Part shown: piece by piece, positions 52,829 through 61,203 of the stretch | Position numbering within the stretch: position 1 is the stretch's first letter | Layout of the letters: each line of letters starts with the position of its first letter | From: Klenkia marina | Lineage (GTDB): Bacteria; Actinomycetota; Actinomycetes; Mycobacteriales; Geodermatophilaceae | Assembly: GCF_900101025.1 (NCBI RefSeq) | Contig: NZ_FMUH01000003.1 | Coordinates: 310,001 to 374,000, forward strand | Length of the DNA: 64,000 nt | Reading direction: 5' to 3' | The notes under the pieces: model-generated | What the model was told of the DNA's origin: nothing | Databases searched by the model: none | What the model saw: only the letters and a program-made list of their open reading frames with translations | Program-made: the position numbers and the translations under genes

Positions 52829-53943
52829 GTTCCGCCGCCCTGGTCCTGGCAGGCACCGCGCTGATCGCCTGCACCTACGGTCTGGTCCGCTACGCCTTCG
52901 GCCTGGCGGTGCCCGATGCCCAGCGCGACCTCGGGCTGTCCACCGCTGCTGCGGGCGTGGTCTCCGGCGCCACCTCGGTGGCCTACTGCGTGGCCGCGGG
53001 CCTGGCTTTCGTGACCTGCCAGCGATGGCCCCGCGCCGTGGTGGCCGGCGCCGGTGGCATCGCGGTCATCGGTGCGGTGGGGGTGGCGACGGCGGCGTCG
53101 GTGGGTGTCTTCTCGGTCTCGGTCGTGCTCGGCAGCGCCGGCGCGGGGGCCGCCTCCCCGGGCCTGGTCGTGCTCGTGCGGCGGGCGGTGCCCGGCCCGG
53201 CCGAGGACCGGGCCCAAGCCGTGGTGAACGCGGGCACCGGGCCGGGGCTGGTCGCGGCGGCGCTGCTCGCCCTGCTGCTGGGCGGGGCGTGGCAGACCGC
53301 GTGGTGGGTCGCCGCCGCCCTCACCGCCGCCGTCGCCCTCGCCGTCGTGCTGCTCGCCCCGCGCGGCCCCGCCGACCCCGCCTCCGTCGACGCAGCCCCC
53401 ACCGGGCCCGTGGACGTCGGCCGCGGGTGGGTCGCCCCGCTGGCGGGCGCGGTGCTGCTGGGGGCCGGCAGCGCGGCCGTGTGGACCCACGGACGGTCGG
53501 TGCTGCAGGCGGGCGGGGCGTCCCCGTCGACCGCGGTGTGGGTCTGGGCGGCCCTGGGCGTCGGGGCCACGGGCGCGGCGGTCCTCGCCCCGCGCTGGCT
53601 GCGGGCCGGGGTGCGGCGGGCCTGGCGCTCGGCCCTGCTGCTCACCGCCGTCGGGGTCGTCGGGATGGTCGCCCCGCCCGCGGGCCCGGTGCCCTTCCTC
53701 GCGGCGGCCGCGTTCGGCCTGGGGTTCACGGTCGGGACGACGGTGCTCATCGCCTGGGCAGGTGCGGTCTCCGGCACGCCCGGCCCCGCCGTCTCCGCGT
53801 TCTTCGTCGCGCTGCTGCTCGGCCAGGCCGCGGGTGCACCCCTGGCGTCGGCGCTGCTGGGGGCCGGGCCCCCGGTGGCGTTCGGGGTCGCCGCGGCGGT
53901 GACGGTGGTCGGCGCCGCGGTGCCGGGGCCACGTGGACGGTGA
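52813..53943 (+). CDS. MFS transporter
   Basis: A 376-residue major-facilitator protein with about 12 hydrophobic segments, starting MKRSLRSAALVLAGTALIAC. The SLAS motif-like YGLVRYAFGLAVPDAQRDLG and the central VLVRRAVPGPAEDRAQAVVN place it near YbfB/CynX-like transporters. The substrate is unknown; the divergent TetR regulator suggests an exporter of its inducer. ATG 52813 is 8 bases after TAACGT and at the centre of the operator, so the mRNA is probably leaderless. Confidence 0.85.
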   Translation: MKRSLRSAALVLAGTALIACTYGLVRYAFGLAVPDAQRDLGLSTAAAGVVSGATSVAYCVAAGLAFVTCQRWPRAVVAGAGGIAVIGAVGVATAASVGVFSVSVVLGSAGAGAASPGLVVLVRRAVPGPAEDRAQAVVNAGTGPGLVAAALLALLLGGAWQTAWWVAAALTAAVALAVVLLAPRGPADPASVDAAPTGPVDVGRGWVAPLAGAVLLGAGSAAVWTHGRSVLQAGGASPSTAVWVWAALGVGATGAAVLAPRWLRAGVRRAWRSALLLTAVGVVGMVAPPAGPVPFLAAAAFGLGFTVGTTVLIAWAGAVSGTPGPAVSAFFVALLLGQAAGAPLASALLGAGPPVAFGVAAAVTVVGAAVPGPRGR

Positions 53944-53952
53944 GCGGCGTCG

Positions 53953-54009
53953 GTCGAGCGGGGTCAGTCGAGCGGGGTGGGTCGAGCGGGGTCAGGTGGG
54001 CGGGGTCAG
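53953..54009 (+). repeat. Four degenerate 14-bp tandem repeats
   Basis: Units like GTCGAGCGGGGTCA begin at 53953, 53967, 53981 and about 53995, in the convergent junction between the MFS and methyltransferase genes and overlapping the last codon of the latter. No hairpin is formed, so this is not an obvious terminator. Confidence 0.7.
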
Positions 54010-54863
54010 GCGCGGGTCGCGACCACGGCGTCGACCGGGTGCGGCACCGTGCGGCGACCGTCGTGCTCGGTGCTGATCGCCGCCAGCGCGTCCAGCAGCG
54101 CCCGGCGGGCGTCGTCGTGCAGGGCGGTGCAGTCCGCGCCGACCAGGAAGTCGAGCACCTCGCGGCCGGTCGCGGACGTGGGGTCGGTGCAGGGCGTGAC
54201 GTCCAGCCGGCCGGCCAGCCGGGCCGTCGTCCCGCGCAGGCCCGCCGCGCCCAGCGCCGCGGGCAGGTCGCCGCTCCACCACCGGTGGCTGGCCGAGGCG
54301 ACGGCCTCGGTGAGCTGGCAGAGCTCCTCCAGCGGGGCCAGCAGCACCACGACCGCGCCGCCCGGCGCCAGGCGCGCGGCGGCGTCGGCCACCGCCTCGT
54401 GCAGGTCGGGGACGTAGTAGAGCGAGTGCACCGCTAGGACGACGTCGACCGGGTCGGCGCCGACGGTGCGGCCGACCGTCCCGAAGGGGCCGGTGTGCAG
54501 GACGGCGGACCCGCCGGGACCGACCGCCTCGGCCAGCCGGGCACGGCAGCGATCCCCGACGACCGCGTCCGGCTCGGCGGCCACCCAGGTCAGCGGCCCG
54601 CCGTGCCGGGCCAGCGACCGGGCCAGCGGGGCGTCGACGCTGCCGTCGCCGGGCCCGACGCTGAGCACCGTGCGCGGGCCCGGGCCGACCAGCCGCGCCG
54701 TGAGCACCTCGTCCAGCCAGCCGGCCAGCAGGGCGCGCTGGTCGCTGTGCGCCTCGTAGGTGGCGTGCGCCCGGGCGTAGGCCGCGGGGGTGAGCGGGGG
54801 CAGGGCCGGCCGCCCGGCGAGCGCACCCCTGAGCAGCTGCAGCGGAGCCGTGGTGGTGGTCAC
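54006..54863 (-). CDS. SAM-dependent methyltransferase (HNMT-like fold)
   Basis: A 285-residue methyltransferase. YEAHSDQRALLAGWLDEVL precedes motif I, TVLSVGPGDGSVDAPLARSL; DPVDVVLAVHSLYYVPDLHE and LAPGGAVVVLLAPLEELCQL follow. The N-terminal helix before an SVGPGDG motif resembles histamine-N-methyltransferase-like and OvoA-C-terminal-like enzymes that methylate imidazoles or thiols; this is a fold-level guess. It is divergent, 63 bp away, from a second methyltransferase that is coupled to a PhyH oxygenase, so the three probably share a pathway. Start is GTG 54863. Confidence 0.78.
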   Translation of the reverse strand: MTTTTAPLQLLRGALAGRPALPPLTPAAYARAHATYEAHSDQRALLAGWLDEVLTARLVGPGPRTVLSVGPGDGSVDAPLARSLARHGGPLTWVAAEPDAVVGDRCRARLAEAVGPGGSAVLHTGPFGTVGRTVGADPVDVVLAVHSLYYVPDLHEAVADAAARLAPGGAVVVLLAPLEELCQLTEAVASASHRWWSGDLPAALGAAGLRGTTARLAGRLDVTPCTDPTSATGREVLDFLVGADCTALHDDARRALLDALAAISTEHDGRRTVPHPVDAVVATRA

Positions 54864-54926
54864 CGGGGTGACTGAACCACACGGCCCGCACGTGCCAACT
54901 GCGGAAACGTCGATGAGCACCCCGGG

Positions 54927-55859
54927 GTGGACACCGCCGGGGCCGGGGCGCAGGCTGCCCACGTGCACCCCGTCCCCAGCAGCACCCCGCCCCCGTCCCC
55001 GTCCCCGTCGGCCACGTCGCAGGCGAGCCTCGCGCACTGGTCGGAGGCCGGCCGCCGCGGCATGGAGGCCTTCTACGCCCTGGCCACCGAGGACTACCGC
55101 CAGCTCGCTGCCGCCCGCGACTGGGCCGGCACGTTCCGGTCCCTGGCCGCCGGTCGTGACCGGATCGGCCTGCTCGACGTCGCCTGCGGCAGCGGCAAGT
55201 TCCCCACCGCCCTGCTCGCCACCCCCGACGTCGCGGCACTGGCCGGCGAGCTGGTGGTGCAGACCGACCTGCTCGACCCCTCCCGCTTCAGCCTCGACGA
55301 GGCCCGCGGCACCCTCGCCCCGCCCTTCGAGGGCGCTGCCGACCACGAGTGCACGCTGCAGGACCTCGCGGTGCGGCCCGGTGGCTGGGACCTGGTGTGG
55401 AGCACGCACGGCCTCTACGCGCTGGCCCCCGACGAGGTCGCAGCCGGCATGGCCCGCTTCGTCGACGCGATCGCCCCCGGCGGGCTCGGCGTCGTCGCCC
55501 AGGCCACCACGGCCTCGCACTACCTCGTCGTCGACGACGCCTTCCGGCGTTCGTTCGACCCCGACGGCGCCCGGGTGCCCTACACGTCGGCCGAGCAGGT
55601 GCTGGCCGCCCTCGACGACCTCCCGGTGGTCGTGGAGCGTCAGCCGCTGACCTACCGCACCTCGGTGGCCCGGGACGACCGGGCGACCGCCGAGGGCTTC
55701 CTGCAGCGCTGCGTGTTCGACGACTCGGTGCCGCTGGGGGCGATGGAGGCCGACCCCGTGCTCGGGGCCTACCTCGACTCGTGCGTCGACGGCGACCGCT
55801 GGGTGTTCGACCACCGGGTCGAGCTCATCACGGTGCGCCACGCGGAGGTGGCGGCGTGA
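54927..55859 (+). CDS. SAM-dependent methyltransferase
   Basis: A 310-residue methyltransferase with motif I IGLLDVACGSGKFPTALLAT, FDxxW-like WDLVWSTHGLYALAPDEVAA and a long C-terminal half (FRRSFDPDGARVPYTSAEQV on). Small-molecule N- or O-methylation is likely, with the substrate unknown. GTG 54927 gives a Pro/Ser-rich 35-residue start; GTG 54963 would shorten it. Its stop overlaps the oxygenase GTG (55856-55859). Confidence 0.8.
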   Translation: MDTAGAGAQAAHVHPVPSSTPPPSPSPSATSQASLAHWSEAGRRGMEAFYALATEDYRQLAAARDWAGTFRSLAAGRDRIGLLDVACGSGKFPTALLATPDVAALAGELVVQTDLLDPSRFSLDEARGTLAPPFEGAADHECTLQDLAVRPGGWDLVWSTHGLYALAPDEVAAGMARFVDAIAPGGLGVVAQATTASHYLVVDDAFRRSFDPDGARVPYTSAEQVLAALDDLPVVVERQPLTYRTSVARDDRATAEGFLQRCVFDDSVPLGAMEADPVLGAYLDSCVDGDRWVFDHRVELITVRHAEVAA

Positions 55860-56815
55860 GCGGCAACGTCAGCCAGTCGCACGCCGCCCGCGACGGCCTG
55901 GACACCGCCTGGACCGGGGACAACAACGAGTGGTGGGACTGGTACCTGACGCTCGCCGACGGCGGAGCGGACGACGGCCCGCTGCTCGACCTCGCCGAGC
56001 CCGATGCGCTGCCCGAGCCCCCGGCCGACGAGCTGTCCGCCCTGCTGGCCGAGACCTACCCGGTCAGCGCCGAGCAGCGGGCCGCCTTCGCCCGGGACGG
56101 CTTCGTCAAGCTGCCCGGCGTGCTGCCCCCGGCCGCGGTGTCCCGGCTGCGCCGGCTGCTGGTCGAGCACCTGGCCGCCGAGCAGCGCGACCGCCCCGCT
56201 GGCCGGTTCACCAGCGACGAGCTCATGTGGACCCGGTCCGGCGAGATCGCCCAGTTCGTGCTGGCCCGCCGGCTGGGCCGGCTGGTCGCCGACCTGCTCG
56301 ACGTGGCCGACGTCCGGATCTACCACGACAACGTGCTGGCCAAGGAGCCCGCGTGCGGGCGCACGCCGTGGCACTTCGACGACCACCACTTCCCGATCGA
56401 CAGCCAGCAGGTGGCCACCGTCTGGGTGCCGCTGCAGCAGACCCCACGGGAGATGGGGCCGCTGTCGTTCGCCCGGGGCGTCGACCTGCACCGCCTGGTG
56501 GACGACGTGCCGTTCTCCACCACCGACGCCAGCTACGACCGGGCCGTGTCGCGGGCGTTCGCCGGCGCCGAGGTCTCGGTGGAGGACGGCCCGTTCGAGC
56601 TCGGCGAGGTGTCGGTGCACTCCAGCCTGTGCTTCCACACGGCGGGGCCGAACCGGACGACGGCGCCGCGCATGGTGCTGGCGACGACCTACTTCGCCGA
56701 CGGCGCCGCCGTCGTCCCGCGGCCGACCCTGGTGTCGGGGGAGTGGCAGCAGTTCCTCCCCGGGGCGCAGCCGGGAGAGGTGATCGACACGCCGGTGAAC
56801 CCGGTCGTGAGCTAG
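55856..56815 (+). CDS. Phytanoyl-CoA dioxygenase (PhyH) family oxygenase
   Basis: A 319-residue Fe(II)/2-oxoglutarate oxygenase. H173-F-D175 (TPWHFDDHHF) and H261 (CFHTAGPNRT) form the iron triad; FARDGFVKLPGVLPPAAVSR is the usual N-terminal helix and strand. The oxoglutarate Arg would be in NRTTAPRMV. PhyH proteins hydroxylate small molecules such as ectoine and natural-product intermediates. Coupling to a methyltransferase, with a second one divergent, looks like a small tailoring cluster. A terminator follows at 56822-56876. Confidence 0.85.
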   Translation: MSGNVSQSHAARDGLDTAWTGDNNEWWDWYLTLADGGADDGPLLDLAEPDALPEPPADELSALLAETYPVSAEQRAAFARDGFVKLPGVLPPAAVSRLRRLLVEHLAAEQRDRPAGRFTSDELMWTRSGEIAQFVLARRLGRLVADLLDVADVRIYHDNVLAKEPACGRTPWHFDDHHFPIDSQQVATVWVPLQQTPREMGPLSFARGVDLHRLVDDVPFSTTDASYDRAVSRAFAGAEVSVEDGPFELGEVSVHSSLCFHTAGPNRTTAPRMVLATTYFADGAAVVPRPTLVSGEWQQFLPGAQPGEVIDTPVNPVVS

Positions 56816-56821
56816 GTGGTC

Positions 56822-56876
56822 GGCCCCGGCGCAGGGGCCCGCGGCGAGCTCGCGAGTCGCGGGGTGCGCCGGGGCC
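56822..56876. terminator. Terminator between convergent genes
   Basis: A perfect 12-bp outer stem, GGCCCCGGCGCA (56822-56833) with TGCGCCGGGGCC (56865-56876), and an inner CGCG/CGCG pairing, between the stops of the PhyH gene and mqo. Confidence 0.8.
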
Positions 56877-56882
56877 CTTCCG

Positions 56883-58469
56883 TCAGCGGGCGCCGGCCAG
56901 CTCGACCGGGCCGGTGAGCTCCAGCGTGCGGGTGGTCTCCTCGCGCACCTCGGCGAACAGGGCCGGGTCGCCCGACAGCGGTCGCCCGTAGGAGGGGATG
57001 GCCTCGCGCAGCAGCGGCTCCCACTCGGCGTGCCGGTCGGGGAAGCAACGGCGGAGCAGGTCGAGCATCGCGGCCACGGCCGTGGAGGCACCGGGGGAGG
57101 CGCCCAGCAGGCCGGCGATGCTGCCCTCGCCGCCGACGACCAGCTCGGTGCCGAACTGCAGCACGCCGCGGCCCTTCTCGTCCTGCTTGATGACCTGCAC
57201 GCGCTGGCCGGCGTGGATCATCTCCCAGTCGTCGCCGTCGGCGGTGGGCACGAACTCCTCGAGGGCCTCGAGGCGGTCGGACGGGCGCTGGAGCACCTGG
57301 CCGACGAGGTAGCGGGTGAGCGCGGTCTGGGTGCGGGCGACACCGAGCATCGAGCCGATGTTGCCCAGGCGTACCGAGCGCGGGAGGTCCAGCCACGAGC
57401 CGGACTTCAGGAACTTGGGGGAGAACCCGGCGTAGGGCCCGAACAGCAGCGACTGCTGGCCGTCGATGAGCCGCAGGTCCAGGTGCGGGACCGACATCGG
57501 GGGCGCACCGACGGCCGCCTGGCCGTAGACCTTGGCCTGGTGGCGGGCGGCGAGCTGTTCGTTCTTCGAGCGCAGGAACAGCCCCGACACCGGGAACCCG
57601 CCGAAGCCCTTGATCTCGGGGATCTCGGCCCGCTGCAGCAGCGGCAGCGCACCGCCGCCGGCGCCGACGAACACGAACCCGGCGTTGACCGTGAACTCCT
57701 CGCCCGAGGCGTGGTGCCGGGCGGTGACCTTCCAGCGGCCGTCGGTGGTGCGCTCGAGGTCCTGCACGCTCGTGCCGGTGTGCACCGCCACGCCGCGGCT
57801 GGTGGCCTGGTCGAGCAGGAGCCGGGTCAACGACCCGAAGTCGACGTCGGTGCCGGCGGTGGACCGGGTGGCCGCGACCGGCTGCGCCGGGTCGCGGCCC
57901 TCCATCATCAGCGGCACCCACTGCGCCAGCTCGTCCTGCGAGGTGGTGAGCTCGAGCTCGGCGAACAGCGGGGACGACGTGAGTGCGGCGTGCCGGGCCC
58001 GCATGTACTCCTGGCCCTCGGTGCCGTGCACGAAGCTGATGTGCGGCACGGGGGTGATGAAGTTCTTCGGGGAGCCGGTCAGCCCGCTGCGCACCAGGTG
58101 CGACCAGAACTGGCGCGACAGCTGGAACTGCTCGTTGATCGAGATGGCCTTGGCCGGGTCGACCGAGCCGTCCTTGCCCGCCGGGGTGTAGTTCAGCTCG
58201 CACAGGGCCGAGTGGCCGGTGCCGGCGTTGTTCCAGCCGTCGGAGCTCTCGGCGGCGACCTTGTCGCCGGCCTCGAAGAGGGTGATCGACCAGTGCGGCG
58301 CCACGATGCCCAGCAGGGCGGCCAGCGTCGCGCTCATCACCCCGCCCCCGACCAGGACGACGTCGGGCCGCGACGTGTCCGGGATGACGGGGTGGGCGTA
58401 CTCGCCCGGGGCGGTGTGCCCGCTGGTGGTGTGCTCGGTGCTGGTGGGGCTCGTCACGGGGCTCGTCAC
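56883..58469 (-). CDS. mqo: Malate:quinone oxidoreductase
   Basis: A 528-residue FAD-dependent peripheral membrane enzyme. [20 protein letters not shown] is the dinucleotide fold, [20 protein letters not shown] the MQO signature, and [20 protein letters not shown] with [20 protein letters not shown] complete it. It oxidises malate to oxaloacetate and passes electrons to menaquinone, in the TCA cycle. The start is GTG 58469, with AGGAAAGG upstream; GTG 58455 is possible. It is divergent from lspA over 206 bp. Confidence 0.96.
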   Translation of the reverse strand: MTSPVTSPTSTEHTTSGHTAPGEYAHPVIPDTSRPDVVLVGGGVMSATLAALLGIVAPHWSITLFEAGDKVAAESSDGWNNAGTGHSALCELNYTPAGKDGSVDPAKAISINEQFQLSRQFWSHLVRSGLTGSPKNFITPVPHISFVHGTEGQEYMRARHAALTSSPLFAELELTTSQDELAQWVPLMMEGRDPAQPVAATRSTAGTDVDFGSLTRLLLDQATSRGVAVHTGTSVQDLERTTDGRWKVTARHHASGEEFTVNAGFVFVGAGGGALPLLQRAEIPEIKGFGGFPVSGLFLRSKNEQLAARHQAKVYGQAAVGAPPMSVPHLDLRLIDGQQSLLFGPYAGFSPKFLKSGSWLDLPRSVRLGNIGSMLGVARTQTALTRYLVGQVLQRPSDRLEALEEFVPTADGDDWEMIHAGQRVQVIKQDEKGRGVLQFGTELVVGGEGSIAGLLGASPGASTAVAAMLDLLRRCFPDRHAEWEPLLREAIPSYGRPLSGDPALFAEVREETTRTLELTGPVELAGAR

Positions 58470-58675
58470 GGTGCCTTTCCTGAGGTCCCGCGCCGCGGTC
58501 GTTGCGGCGCGCTGCGTGGCAGGGCAGCGGGATCACCGCTGCTCCTGGCCATGGTCGTCCTCCCGCGCCCCGGGCACCTCACCCGGGCGGTGTGACCCTC
58601 GCCATGCTGCCCCCTGCGGGGTGGTCGGCACCGACCGGCCCGGGCGCGGCGGGGCGGCTCGGTACCGTCGTCGCC

Positions 58676-59281
58676 GTGCCCGAGGAGACCGCCCGCCCGT
58701 CCGAGCCCGAGGCGCCGGCCCGCCGGCCGCGCACCGCGCTGCTGCTGGGCCTGGCCGGGGGCATCCTCGCGCTCGACCTGGTGACCAAGCTCGTCGTCGT
58801 CGCCACCCTGTCCGACCGCGAGCCGCTGCGGCTGCTGGGCGGGGTGCTCTACCTCACCGAGGCGCGCAACACCGGCGCGGCGTTCTCCTTCGCCGAGGGC
58901 GCCACCGTGGTCTTCACCCTGATCGCCCTCGTCGTGGTGGTGGTCATCGTGCGGGTGGCCCGCCGGCTGTTCAGCACCGGCTGGGCGGTCGCGCTGGGCC
59001 TGGTGCTCGGCGGCGCGGTCGGCAACCTGGTCGACCGGGTGTTCCGCGACCCCGGTTTCCTCCGCGGCGGGGTGGTCGACTTCCTGTCGCTGTTCGACCC
59101 GTACGGCCGGGTGTGGCCCATCTTCAACGTCGCCGACTCCGCCATCGTGTGCGGCGGCGTCCTGGGCGCGGTGCTCGCCGTGCGCGGCATCGAGTTCGAC
59201 GGCAGCCGGGGCCGGTCCGAGGACGGCACCGACGGGACCGTCGACGAGGAGGCGCCCGCGGCGCCGACCGAGCGCGACTGA
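58676..59281 (+). CDS. lspA: Lipoprotein signal peptidase (signal peptidase II)
   Basis: A 201-residue aspartyl protease with four membrane segments. [31 protein letters not shown] (first catalytic Asp in NLVDR) and [14 protein letters not shown] (second Asp) are all present. It cleaves the signal peptide of diacylated prolipoproteins. GTG 58676 stands 7 bases after TACCGT (58663-58668), a leaderless layout. The C-terminal tail is acidic. lspA-rluD order is standard in actinobacteria. Confidence 0.96.
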   Translation: MPEETARPSEPEAPARRPRTALLLGLAGGILALDLVTKLVVVATLSDREPLRLLGGVLYLTEARNTGAAFSFAEGATVVFTLIALVVVVVIVRVARRLFSTGWAVALGLVLGGAVGNLVDRVFRDPGFLRGGVVDFLSLFDPYGRVWPIFNVADSAIVCGGVLGAVLAVRGIEFDGSRGRSEDGTDGTVDEEAPAAPTERD

Positions 59282-59301
59282 GCGTCGGTCACAATGGCGG
59301 G

Positions 59302-60234
59302 ATGACCGCCAGCCTGCGCCGTGAGCTCCCGGTGCCCGACGGCCTCGAGGGCCAGCGGGTCGACCAGGCGCTGAGCCGGCTGTTCGGGCTCAGCCGCGGC
59401 GCGGCCGCCGACCTCGCCGACCAGGGCCGGGTGGTCGTCGACGGCCGGGCCCGCGGCAAGGGGGACCGGCTGACCGCCGGGAGCTGGCTGGAGGTGGAGC
59501 TGCCCCCGCCGCCGGGTGAGCCCGCCCCGCCGCGCGAGGTCGTGGGGATGGGCATCGTGCACGACGACGACGACCTGGTGGTGATCGACAAGCCGGTCGG
59601 CGTCGCCGCGCACGGCAGCCCGGGTTGGGACGGCCCGACCGTCGTCGGTGGCCTGGCCGCCGCGGGGTACCGGATCTCCACCAGCGGCGCCGAGGAGCGC
59701 CGCGGCATCGTGCACCGGCTCGACGCCGCGACCACGGGCCTGATGGTGGTGGCCAAGAGCGAGCGGGCATACACGGTGCTCAAGCAGGCGTTCAAGGAGC
59801 GCACCGTCGACAAGGGCTACCACGCGCTGGTGCAGGGGCACCCCGATCCCTCCCGCGGCACGATCGACGCCCCCATCGACCGGCACCCCAAGCACGACTG
59901 GCGCTTCGCCGTCGTCAGCTCCGGGCGGCCCTCGGTCACCCACTACGACACCCTCGAGGCCTTCCGCGCCGCCTCGCTGGTCGACGTCAAGCTCGAGACC
60001 GGGCGCACGCACCAGATCCGGGTGCACTTCTCCGCCCTGCGCCACCCGCTGGTCGGCGACATGGCCTACGGCGCCGACCCCAGCCTGGCCGCCCGGCTGG
60101 GCGTCGGCCGGCAGTGGCTGCACGCGATGCGCCTGGGCTTCGCCCACCCCGCCGACGGCCGCTGGGTCGAGTTCGCCAGCAGCTACCCCGACGACCTCGC
60201 CGGGGCGCTGGACCGGTTGCGCGCCGAGGCCTGA
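59302..60234 (+). CDS. rluD: RluD-type 23S rRNA pseudouridine synthase
   Basis: A 310-residue protein: S4-like RNA-binding domain ([20 protein letters not shown]), then RluA-family catalysis with [18 protein letters not shown] (the HRLD catalytic Asp) and [20 protein letters not shown]. It isomerises uridines in helix 69 or a related site of 23S rRNA; exact site is inferred from family. CACAAT lies 6 bases before ATG 59302, so it may have its own leaderless promoter besides reading through from lspA. Confidence 0.94.
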   Translation: MTASLRRELPVPDGLEGQRVDQALSRLFGLSRGAAADLADQGRVVVDGRARGKGDRLTAGSWLEVELPPPPGEPAPPREVVGMGIVHDDDDLVVIDKPVGVAAHGSPGWDGPTVVGGLAAAGYRISTSGAEERRGIVHRLDAATTGLMVVAKSERAYTVLKQAFKERTVDKGYHALVQGHPDPSRGTIDAPIDRHPKHDWRFAVVSSGRPSVTHYDTLEAFRAASLVDVKLETGRTHQIRVHFSALRHPLVGDMAYGADPSLAARLGVGRQWLHAMRLGFAHPADGRWVEFASSYPDDLAGALDRLRAEA

Positions 60235-60251
60235 GCGGCCCACCCCACCCC

Positions 60252-61091
60252 GTGACCGGCCTGCCCGACTCCCTCGCCGACTTCGGTCCGGCCGCGCTGG
60301 CCGCGGTCGTGGTCGCGGTCTACCTCGTGGTGGGCGAGCCGTTCGTCGGGCACGTGCTGCACCGCCGCTTCGAGGACCGCATGCGCACCGACGCCGCGGC
60401 CCGCCGGTCGTTCTACGTGCGGCTGCTGATCCTCGAGTGGGGCCTGTCCGGGCTCGTGCTGGTGGTCTTCCTGGCCGCGCCCGACGTCGAGGCCGCCCAG
60501 CTGGGCCTGCGCTGGCCGACGGCGCTGCCGGGGTGGCCGACCTCGTTGGCCTGCCTGCTCCTGGTCGCCTTCGTCGTGGTGTCCACCCGGGCGCTGCGGT
60601 CGGGCGCGCTGGCCGCCGCCCCGCCGCGGGCCCCGCGCCCCGGGGAGGGCCGGCACAGCGAGCCGGCGGTCGCCCCGACCGTCGCGCTGCTGCCGCGCTC
60701 GGGCCCCGAACGCCGCCTGTTCGCAGTCGTGGGGGTCACCGCCGGCGTGTGCGAGGAGTGGCTCTACCGCGGGTTCCTGCTGGCCGTGGTCGCCGCACTG
60801 GCCCCAGGCCTGCCCACCGGCTGGCTGGTGGGCGTGGCCGCGCTGGCGTTCGGCCTGGCGCACGCCTACCAGGGGGTGGGGGGAGTGCTGCTCACCGGCG
60901 TGCTGGGCGGGGTGTTCGCCGCGCTGTACCTGCAGACCGGGTCGCTGCTGCTGCCCGTGCTGCTGCACGCCGCCGTCGACCTGCGGTTCCTGCTCGTGCC
61001 CAGCTCGGCGCTGCCCGCGGCCGGACCGGCGCGACGCGCCCGGTGGGACACGCGGGGAGACCAGCGCGACTCTGTCGGACCCCCCGAGTAG
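60252..61091 (+). CDS. CPBP family intramembrane metalloprotease
   Basis: A 279-residue membrane protein with about seven segments. The CPBP (Abi/Rce1-like) motifs are complete: GVCEEWLYRGFLLAV (EExxxR), AFGLAHAYQGVGGV (FxxxH) and LLHAAVDLRFLLV (HxxxD). Such proteases cleave prenylated or other membrane proteins, and bacterial members act in bacteriocin processing or stress signalling. The substrate is unknown. GTG 60252 starts 17 bases after rluD. Confidence 0.9.
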   Translation: MTGLPDSLADFGPAALAAVVVAVYLVVGEPFVGHVLHRRFEDRMRTDAAARRSFYVRLLILEWGLSGLVLVVFLAAPDVEAAQLGLRWPTALPGWPTSLACLLLVAFVVVSTRALRSGALAAAPPRAPRPGEGRHSEPAVAPTVALLPRSGPERRLFAVVGVTAGVCEEWLYRGFLLAVVAALAPGLPTGWLVGVAALAFGLAHAYQGVGGVLLTGVLGGVFAALYLQTGSLLLPVLLHAAVDLRFLLVPSSALPAAGPARRARWDTRGDQRDSVGPPE

Positions 61092-61203
61092 ACAACCTGC
61101 AGTGCGAAGATCGGTGGTCAGCACCCCCGGTCTGCACCCTCGGCCTTCCCCGCCGGTCAGCACCACCTGCACCTGCACCACCGACCTGTGAGGAGCGCAC
61201 CCC

